Part shown: piece by piece, positions 6,997 to 12,504 of the stretch
How the letters are laid out: every line of letters starts with the position of its first letter
Numbering within the stretch: the first letter of the stretch is position 1
Assembly: GCA_050946775.1 (NCBI GenBank)
Contig: JBMNVL010000054.1
Span: 1 to 12,504, forward strand
DNA length: 12,504 bases
Source: UMGS1474 sp050946775
GTDB lineage: Bacteria; Bacillota; Clostridia; Oscillospirales; Acutalibacteraceae
Reading direction: 5' to 3'
Position numbers and translations under genes: made by a program
Notes under the pieces: generated by a model
The model's input: the letters and a program-made list of their open reading frames with translations, nothing else
What the model was told of the DNA's origin: nothing
The model's database searches: none

Positions 6997-7942
6997 CGCT
7001 TGATCCTTCCGCCTTGCGTTTTTCGTCTTCGGAGATGGCGATCAGCCGCGCCTCAAAATCCTGCCTGTCCTTTTGCCGCATGGTGTTGAGGATCAGCCCG
7101 GCAAACAGGGACTGCAGCGCGGCGACGGCGGCGAATCCGCAGCTGATCAGCGTCGGGAACCGCGCCACCATGCCGGTTTGGAAATATTCCACCAGCACCG
7201 GGATGAAAAAGCCGATCGCCAGCAAAAACAGCAGCAGGGCGATCAAGCCGAAAAACGCGAACGGCTTGTAGCTGCGGAACAGTCTGGCGACGGTGCGCAG
7301 CACCCGCAGCCCGTCGGAATAGGTGTTGAGCTTGGAGACGCTGCCCTCGGCGCGGTCGCGGTAGTCGATCACCACGTTTTCAACGTACATATTTTTGTCG
7401 ATGGCGTGGATGGTCATCTCGGTCTCGATCTCAAACCCCTTGGACAGCACCGGAAAGCTCTTGACGAACTGGTAGTTGAACGCCCGGTATCCGGTCATGA
7501 CGTCCTTGATCCGGCTTTTGAAGATGGTGTTGATCGACCCGCGCACCAGCGAGTTGCCGAAATTGTGGAAAGGCCGCTTGTTCTCGGTGAAATAGGTGGA
7601 CGAAAGACGGTCGCCCACCACCATGTCCGCCTGTTTTTCCAGCACCGGCGCGACGAGCGACGGCGCGCATTCCGCCGGGTAGGTGTCGTCGCCGTCCACC
7701 ATCAGATAGCACGCGGCGTCGATCTCGCGGAACATCCGGCGGATCACGTGCCCCTTGCCCTGCCGGTACTCGTGGCGCACCACCGCGCCGGCGGCCGCGG
7801 CGATCTCGGCGGTGCCGTCGGTGGAGTTGTTGTCATAGACGTACACGGTGCATTCCGGAAGCACCCGGCGAAAATCGCCGACCACCTTGGCAATGCTCAC
7901 CGCCTCGTTATAACACGGGATAAGAACAGCAATTTTATCCAT
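6989..7942 (-). CDS. GT2 polyprenyl-phosphate-type glycosyltransferase with C-terminal membrane hairpin
   Basis: This 317-residue protein has a GT-A fold typical of dolichol-phosphate mannose synthase-like enzymes. It begins IAVLIPCYNEA (4-14), has YDNNSTDGT (36-44) in the nucleotide-sugar site, QGKGHVIRRMF (61-71), the metal-binding DGDD (83-86), and GFEIETEM (169-176) in the acceptor region. Two membrane segments at about 228-250 and 262-285 anchor it, followed by a charged tail. The predicted reaction is transfer of a sugar from a nucleotide donor to a polyprenyl phosphate at the inner membrane face. The gene is first in the operon and overlaps the GT-C gene by 8 bases, the expected donor-maker and user pair. 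AGAGGGGG at 7949-7956 lies 6 bases before the ATG. Its leader carries an array of hairpins. Family certain; sugar unknown. Confidence 0.95.
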   Translation of the reverse strand: MDKIAVLIPCYNEAVSIAKVVGDFRRVLPECTVYVYDNNSTDGTAEIAAAAGAVVRHEYRQGKGHVIRRMFREIDAACYLMVDGDDTYPAECAPSLVAPVLEKQADMVVGDRLSSTYFTENKRPFHNFGNSLVRGSINTIFKSRIKDVMTGYRAFNYQFVKSFPVLSKGFEIETEMTIHAIDKNMYVENVVIDYRDRAEGSVSKLNTYSDGLRVLRTVARLFRSYKPFAFFGLIALLLFLLAIGFFIPVLVEYFQTGMVARFPTLISCGFAAVAALQSLFAGLILNTMRQKDRQDFEARLIAISEDEKRKAEGSSDD

Positions 7943-7981
7943 GGTCGTCCCCCTCTTTTTTTAGACGTTCCCCGCCGTAAC

Positions 7982-8068
7982 GTTGCCGCAGGCAACTCAT
8001 AACTTGGCGAAGCCCATCATAACTCTAAACTCGCCGAAGGCGATCATAACTGCCGCGCTGTGCGCGGC
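7982..8068. repeat. Array of four small hairpins separated by TCATAAC spacers
   Basis: The plus strand reads hairpin GTTGCC-GCA-GGCAAC (7982-7996), TCATAAC (7997-8003), hairpin TTGGC-GAA-GCCCA with one mismatch (8004-8016), TCATAAC (8017-8023), the variant spacer TCTAAAC (8024-8030), hairpin TCGCC-GAA-GGCGA (8031-8043), TCATAAC (8044-8050), and hairpin GCCGCGC-TGT-GCGCGGC (8052-8068). All loops are three bases. The stems differ in sequence while the spacers are kept. The array ends about 25 bases upstream of the GT2 ribosome binding site, so it would sit in the leader of that transcript. It may be a repetitive extragenic element or an mRNA stabiliser; no known riboswitch is recognised. Confidence 0.75.
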
Positions 8069-8149
8069 TCACTCCCATTCAATAATAGCAATTTGGATTC
8101 TACGTAATATGGTGTCCTGTAATGTAAAAAACCCGCTAAATATGCACGT

Positions 8150-8178
8150 ATTATCGGTATTATATGTGTTTCTTGCAA
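8150..8178 (-). promoter_or_regulatory. Candidate proximal promoter for the glycosyltransferase operon
   Basis: On the minus strand, -35 TTGCAA (8178-8173) and -10 GATAAT (8155-8150) are 17 bases apart. Transcription would pass through the hairpin array into the GT2 gene. The region is A+T-rich, so chance matches are more likely here than elsewhere. Confidence 0.4.
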
Positions 8179-8182
8179 AACG

Positions 8183-8202
8183 ATTGGTCAAATATTGGTC
8201 AA
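8183..8202. promoter_or_regulatory. Two direct repeats ATTGGTCAA at 11-bp spacing
   Basis: ATTGGTCAA occurs at 8183-8191 and again at 8194-8202. The 11-bp period places both copies on the same face of the helix, and they end 4 bases upstream of the candidate minus-strand -35 box at 8178-8173. This is the usual place for an activator site. No regulator is identified. Confidence 0.35.
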
Positions 8203-8266
8203 GGAGAGCATCTTTTAAATTTTGACTATGGGCCAAAGAAAAAAAGGGAAACTTAACTTGATTTTG

Positions 8267-8295
8267 ATTATACACCACCAAAAGGCATATTTCAA
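8267..8295 (-). promoter_or_regulatory. Candidate distal promoter for the glycosyltransferase operon
   Basis: On the minus strand, -35 TTGAAA (8295-8290) and a perfect -10 TATAAT (8272-8267) are separated by 17 bases. The leader to the GT2 start codon would be about 320 bases and would include the hairpin array. A second TTGACA at 8320-8315 lies slightly upstream but has no good -10 at the right distance. Confidence 0.6.
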
Positions 8296-8413
8296 TAGGA
8301 TATCCCATAGAACCTGTCAAATAATGGGAGTGATTAAAATTTTTTGCTGTAATCGTCTAATCTTCTATAAAATATGTATTTGTAAAAGAAAAGGACGACT
8401 CGCCAAAAGACAG

Positions 8414-8448
8414 TATGCCTGCCCCTCCGCATAGGAGGGGCAGGCATA
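8414..8448 (-). terminator. Rho-independent terminator of the dockerin esterase gene
   Basis: A perfect 15-bp stem (8414-8428 with 8434-8448) closes a 5-base loop. On the minus strand it lies 21 bases after the stop codon and is followed by CTGTCTTTTGG, a short T-rich tract. On the plus strand no T-run follows, so it acts leftward. Confidence 0.85.
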
Positions 8449-8469
8449 TAGAAAAGAGATAAGCGAATA

Positions 8470-11400
8470 TTATTCTGCTCCTTCAACCGGGAATCGGGCA
8501 ATCTTCTCCGTTGCGTACTGCAAAATCATCAGCGCATCGTTGGCGGCAACACCGGCGGTACCGTCCACATCGGCTGCCTGCTCTTGTGCTGCGGTCAATC
8601 GGATCTTGCCGGTGGCGGCTTGCAGAGCCAGCAGAGCATCGTTGGCTTCTACCTTGCCGTTGCCATCCACATCGCCCGGCATGTAATCATCGGTCAGTGC
8701 ATCGATGGCGGTCTGCAATTCAACAATGACTTGGTCAATATCCTTTTGTGACGCATAGGGGTTGGTCAGATACGCTTTAGCCAGGGTCAGGGCCCGATCA
8801 AACACCGCAACCGATTCGTCAGAATACAAACCGGTGTCGATGTTTTCCGCTTTGTCGATAGTCGCCTGCAAGGCGGTGACGTCGGGATTAACAGGCTTTT
8901 GCGTATTGTCCACGATATACACGTTTTGGATATCCATGTAGTGATCGATGGATTCCGGCTTATACTGATCGTACATATAGCATTGGATGATGATACGGTT
9001 CACCTGTGACCAATCCATCTCACCCTTAGCGTTGGTGGACTTCGTATTCAGCGGGATGGATACGTGGATCACACCGGGATCTGCAAAGCTGGTAGCCTGC
9101 AAATTCCATCCGTAATTGTGTTCCTTGTCACCATTGTTGATATTCGGATCCGACCGTTCTGCCGAGCGCAGTTTGATCACCAGTTCCCGCCACAAAGCAG
9201 ACGGATCGATATCCTGCGCCGAACCGAAGGTAATATCCAGCTCCAGACTCAGATCGGCACGGTCGCCATATTTTTCCTCGGACAGGTCAATCACCGTTTG
9301 ATCGCTGTTTGTCCAGTTGGCATACAACAGGTTATTGCCGTTTTGCAACACCCGGAACTTACCGCTCATACGCGAGAAGGAACCCACCACACCGTGCGGA
9401 ATCACCTGCACCGCATAAGAGGCGGTCTTCCCCTTGTAGGCAACAACCAGATCCTGTTGTCCGACGCGCAGCCAATCGTAGCCACTCACCATATCCTCGG
9501 TTACCGGCACCGTTTCGCGGGTGCCATCGGTATACACCGCATCGATGGTCGCGCCGGTGGTATCCAGTCGCTCACCCAACAAATAGTCGGTCTTGCGCGA
9601 CGGCGTAAGCAGAGTAATTTTGGCAACCGCAGCCACCGGCGATGCCGTGACGGTGACGGTATAGGTCTTCGTCTGTTTCCCGTAGGTCGACATGACGGTG
9701 TACGGAATGGGATTGGTGAAATCCTGTGCACCAGTCTTGTCCACGGTCGCACCGTCTGTCAGCGTAATAATCGGCTCTAACGCTGTAAGATCTGTTTTGT
9801 AGGGCAAATTCAACGTTACCGTACCGGTTTCATCGTCAATCACCCCATCTACTCCGTTGATAGCGAAGCCTTTAATACGGGGGAAAATATCCATCAGTCC
9901 GTCGTAGAACATCCGGGCCAGTCGCGCATAGCCCTCATCATTAAAATGAACGCCATCGGCAAAATACGGTTCCATATTATCCGTTAGGGTGTGAATGTCA
10001 ATCAACGGACAGCCCATTTCGGCAGCTACCCGCTTTTGAAGCGGCACGATCTCGTTAGGGATCATCTCTTTGCCGGAAAGAAGCATGGTGGGGGTAGTTG
10101 CAACAATGACCACCGGGTGCGACTCCAACGCTCGATAGGTTTCGATCAGATCCCGCAGATCGGACGCAAATTCCTGCTTATAGGAATTCCAGTTTTCGGT
10201 TTTGGAATCGTTGGATCCCAGCATGATGATGACATAATCGGGCTGGAAACTTTGGCTGTTCATATAGGCGGTGTTGTTGACATTGTTTGAACCGCCGCCT
10301 GTATAAGGCATATCGCCGTTTTTCAGCAGGCAGCGACCACCCACCCCGAAGTTGCCCACTTCGTATTCATCGCCCAGCAGGTTTTGCAGTTGACTGGGAT
10401 AGGAAAACGCCTTGCTTGAGGCCATACCGCCTTCGGTAATGCTGTCTCCCACGCAGGCAATTCTGATGGGTCGATCCGTCGGGGCGCTCTCGCCAAGCAC
10501 GGTAACCGCAAAAGACACGGCATGATCCCCATACCGGACGGTTATGATTTGTCTGCCGGCTACGGTGGGCGAATACCCGTTTATGCGGCAATCCGCGAGA
10601 TCGATTGTCTCTTGACTGCCGTCACCGTAATGTGCCGTGACCGTCAATCCCGACAGATCCAGTTCCTCGCCAAGTGCATATGTAGTTTTAGCGGGGCCCT
10701 CCACCGAAAGGGAATCCAATGACACTTCAACACCCAAATAACGTTGTTCCAGATACTCGTTGACGCTGCTGATCTCCTCTTCGGTCAAGGCCCGATCATA
10801 GATCAGCACTTCGGAGATTATACCCTTGTAGAATTTATCTTTTCCGCCGCTGATACTCTTACCTAAATACAAGGTCGTTCCGTTATTGGCGGTTTTTTCA
10901 AAGCGGTCGGTCGATTCACCGACTTTTTCACCGTCCACGTAGATATATTCTGTTGTCCCATTCTTCACCGCAGTAGTGATGGTCGAACTGCTAATGACAG
11001 AGGGACGAATGTACCGATTAAACCCGTGTGACTGACCGGCGCCAAAGCGGGTAATCACCTGATCGTGATACGGTGACACAATGACACTGCCCCAAGAGTC
11101 TGTTTCGGGCACAAACAACGCGGAATATTGATCGCCATAGCCCCCTAATCCATTGGATGGGCCACTGTATTTCGTGACCAAAATGATGGTCATTTCGGAT
11201 TTATCATTGAAATCCACACCATCATATGAGAGGGCATCGTCTATACCGTCGAACGTCAGGGTGGGGGCACCGTGTTCATTGACTGACAACTGCGGTGCCG
11301 TATCGGCATTGGTCGGTTTCAAAACAGCATTCGTCCACTGGCTTTCCCATTCCAACACGGATTTGCCATCATCCGCCAATGTCACGCCATGATCTGCCGA

Positions 11401-12504
11401 AAGCCAAATGCCCAGGCCATCCACCGGCACTTTGTTGGTCGCAACCTCTCTTACCGATACTCTCGCATCCGATTGGCTTTCGATCTTACCCTCGGCATTC
11501 ACGACGGTGAGGCAATAATCGCCAGCCACTTGCGGCACCGTCATCTCCACATCGTCCCCATCGGCTTTCGATTGGGTGGGGTCGTTCTCGTCAAAGGCCG
11601 TCAGTCCAGACGGTGCCAACCAAATGGTCTTGGTAGGATCATTCAGCGGCGCGGCAAAGGTCACGGTATCGGTATTCGTCACCGTCACATTCTGCGGCAA
11701 TAACCGATTGGCCGCCGTGACAGACGTGGTAAAGGTAATGGTACTGCCACTGCCGCCGCTGCGGGGCGTGGCGGTCAGCACCCAACTGCCCGCCGTATCG
11801 ATCACTGCACCATCGGCGACCGACTTGCCGTTCAGGGTGAACTGATAAGTATCGGTATCCAAAGCCAGCGTCAGCGGACGAAGTAGGCAGACATCGTAGT
11901 CCCGTCCGTTTATGACATTGGTCATATCCTTGGCATTGCTGACCGTCAGCATGAAGGGCGACACGGCGGTGGTTCCGTCCGCATACCGGATATACAGGGT
12001 GTATTCACCCTGCGTCTCGGGGATTGCCATCTCTTTGGCATCGCCGGCCGCTTTGGTCATGGTAGGGCCTTCGGCAAAGGTGGTGGTGTTTTTGGGTGCC
12101 AGCCACACTTCGTCCTCAGCGGCCAGCAAGCCACGGCGATGCAACTTGTTGCCAGGAGCCAATTTCACATTGGAAGCCAGTTCGTAGTAACTGTCCGGCA
12201 ACACATCCTGAGTGACCATATAGGTGTATTCATCCTCCAGACCAGAGTAGAGCACCACATCACTGCCGGCTTGCGGCCACACCGAATTTTCATTAACATA
12301 TTGCTCCAAAGAGCAGTTCGGCGCGGCGGTATTGCTCTTGCTACTGTTGGAATAGCCGTTCGTGACGATCAGATCATGCTTGCGCTGCCAATCGTTCAGC
12401 TCATACACAGTGCTGGGGGCATTGGTAGTCACATTGCTGTCGAACGTGATGTAGGCACTGCCCTCATCGGGATGAAACGCATGGACAGCATTGGTATTGG
12501 CTTT
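8470..12504 (-). CDS. Dockerin-bearing multidomain SGNH/GDSL esterase (5' end off right edge)
   Basis: The frame is open to the right edge, giving 1344 codons; an internal GTG at 12432 is not the start. Numbering is from the first visible codon. Residues 1-130 are unrecognised. Two related Ig-like modules with a WLAP motif lie near 131-190 and 291-350. A concanavalin A/LamG-like domain spans about 359-590, with YIYVDGEKVG and an end IYDRALTEEEI. A Big_3-type Ig domain follows (about 596-671). The SGNH hydrolase (about 680-875) has GDSI with nucleophile Ser688, NFGVGG (718-723), GSND (763-766), and DGVH with Asp850 and His853, a complete catalytic set. Then come a PKD/cadherin-like domain (876-954), a second Big_3 (961-1037), a beta-sandwich module (1039-1199), a FIVAR-like helical segment (1206-1272) and a C-terminal type I dockerin (1275-1340). 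The protein is probably a secreted carbohydrate esterase (deacetylase) on a cellulosome-like scaffold. The substrate is unknown. Confidence 0.93.
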   Translation of the reverse strand, partial: KANTNAVHAFHPDEGSAYITFDSNVTTNAPSTVYELNDWQRKHDLIVTNGYSNSSKSNTAAPNCSLEQYVNENSVWPQAGSDVVLYSGLEDEYTYMVTQDVLPDSYYELASNVKLAPGNKLHRRGLLAAEDEVWLAPKNTTTFAEGPTMTKAAGDAKEMAIPETQGEYTLYIRYADGTTAVSPFMLTVSNAKDMTNVINGRDYDVCLLRPLTLALDTDTYQFTLNGKSVADGAVIDTAGSWVLTATPRSGGSGSTITFTTSVTAANRLLPQNVTVTNTDTVTFAAPLNDPTKTIWLAPSGLTAFDENDPTQSKADGDDVEMTVPQVAGDYCLTVVNAEGKIESQSDARVSVREVATNKVPVDGLGIWLSADHGVTLADDGKSVLEWESQWTNAVLKPTNADTAPQLSVNEHGAPTLTFDGIDDALSYDGVDFNDKSEMTIILVTKYSGPSNGLGGYGDQYSALFVPETDSWGSVIVSPYHDQVITRFGAGQSHGFNRYIRPSVISSSTITTAVKNGTTEYIYVDGEKVGESTDRFEKTANNGTTLYLGKSISGGKDKFYKGIISEVLIYDRALTEEEISSVNEYLEQRYLGVEVSLDSLSVEGPAKTTYALGEELDLSGLTVTAHYGDGSQETIDLADCRINGYSPTVAGRQIITVRYGDHAVSFAVTVLGESAPTDRPIRIACVGDSITEGGMASSKAFSYPSQLQNLLGDEYEVGNFGVGGRCLLKNGDMPYTGGGSNNVNNTAYMNSQSFQPDYVIIMLGSNDSKTENWNSYKQEFASDLRDLIETYRALESHPVVIVATTPTMLLSGKEMIPNEIVPLQKRVAAEMGCPLIDIHTLTDNMEPYFADGVHFNDEGYARLARMFYDGLMDIFPRIKGFAINGVDGVIDDETGTVTLNLPYKTDLTALEPIITLTDGATVDKTGAQDFTNPIPYTVMSTYGKQTKTYTVTVTASPVAAVAKITLLTPSRKTDYLLGERLDTTGATIDAVYTDGTRETVPVTEDMVSGYDWLRVGQQDLVVAYKGKTASYAVQVIPHGVVGSFSRMSGKFRVLQNGNNLLYANWTNSDQTVIDLSEEKYGDRADLSLELDITFGSAQDIDPSALWRELVIKLRSAERSDPNINNGDKEHNYGWNLQATSFADPGVIHVSIPLNTKSTNAKGEMDWSQVNRIIIQCYMYDQYKPESIDHYMDIQNVYIVDNTQKPVNPDVTALQATIDKAENIDTGLYSDESVAVFDRALTLAKAYLTNPYASQKDIDQVIVELQTAIDALTDDYMPGDVDGNGKVEANDALLALQAATGKIRLTAAQEQAADVDGTAGVAANDALMILQYATEKIARFPVEGAE

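Larger units (their letters stand above)
8069..8333. mobile_element. A+T-rich segment bounded by an 11-bp inverted repeat (possible MITE-like element)
   Basis: TCACTCCCATT at 8069-8079 is repeated exactly in inverted orientation as AATGGGAGTGA at 8323-8333. The 265 bases between the outer ends are markedly A+T-rich against the GC-rich DNA to the left. No target-site duplication is seen and no transposase is present. The left end abuts the hairpin array. The bases 8334-8413 to its right are also A+T-rich and show no gene. An 11-bp match could arise by chance in a region this size, so the call is tentative. Confidence 0.3.

Noticed and set aside
7982..8068. CRISPR-like array.
   Set aside because: The repeated TCATAAC units are only 7 bases, the intervening sequences are self-complementary hairpins, and there are no cas genes nearby.
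8069..8320. An 83-codon minus-strand frame ending IIEWE in the intergenic gap, considered as a small protein or recombinase remnant.
   Set aside because: The only start is TTG with no ribosome binding site, the frame overlaps a strong promoter candidate, and no family resemblance could be supported.
7943..8469. Riboswitch or T-box in the leader of the GT2 gene.
   Set aside because: No conserved T-box, SAM, TPP, cobalamin or c-di-GMP core sequence could be recognised; only short hairpins are present.
8470..12432. Taking GTG at 12432 as the true start of the dockerin esterase.
   Set aside because: The frame stays open for 24 more codons to the window edge, no ribosome binding site precedes that GTG, and there is no signal peptide there, although a dockerin protein should be secreted.

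Overview
The window looks like chromosomal DNA from a Gram-positive, spore-forming gut or rumen clostridium, most likely of the Ruminococcaceae/Oscillospiraceae type. The reasons are strong AGGAG-type ribosome binding sites, a YtvI-like sporulation membrane protein, a type I dockerin, FIVAR-type repeats in secreted proteins, and GC-rich coding DNA. This placement is inference; no rRNA, tRNA or other taxonomic marker is present.

Layout from left to right. (1) Positions 1-2374, minus strand: a large secreted multidomain protein that runs off the left edge. It has a signal peptide, three beta-sandwich modules each followed by a helical segment, and tandem 210-bp FIVAR repeats at the edge. (2) Positions 2375-2618: a divergent intergenic region with one good sigma-A promoter in each direction and a palindrome over the predicted start of the leftward transcript. 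(3) Positions 2619-3722, plus strand: a YtvI/AI-2E-family membrane protein with its own promoter and a textbook terminator. (4) Positions 3864-7942, minus strand: a tight four-gene operon, read right to left: a polyprenyl-phosphate-type GT2 glycosyltransferase, a large GT-C-like membrane protein (8-bp overlap), a lipoprotein with a nucleoside 2-deoxyribosyltransferase domain, and a DNA-deoxyinosine (hypoxanthine) glycosylase. (5) Positions 7943-8469: a 527-bp non-coding region holding a row of four small hairpins with TCATAAC spacers, an A+T-rich segment bounded by an 11-bp inverted repeat, two candidate leftward promoters, and the terminator of the right-hand gene. (6) Positions 8470-12504, minus strand: a very large dockerin-bearing protein with an SGNH/GDSL esterase domain, cut by the right edge.

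How the parts may work together. The two edge genes encode extracellular polysaccharide-related proteins that share a beta-sandwich-plus-helical-bundle module. The dockerin on the right-hand protein implies docking to a cohesin scaffold encoded elsewhere. The GT2/GT-C pair fits lipid-linked sugar synthesis on the inner membrane face followed by transfer to an acceptor outside the membrane. The last two operon genes both belong to families that act on the N-glycosidic bond of 2-deoxyribose, one predicted outside the cell as a lipoprotein and one predicted in the cytoplasm. Base composition changes along the window: the left 8 kb is clearly GC-rich, the 8.07-8.41 kb gap is A+T-rich, and the right-hand gene is intermediate, so the gap may mark a junction between regions of different history. 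No CRISPR array, tRNA, rRNA, complete insertion sequence or phage gene was seen.
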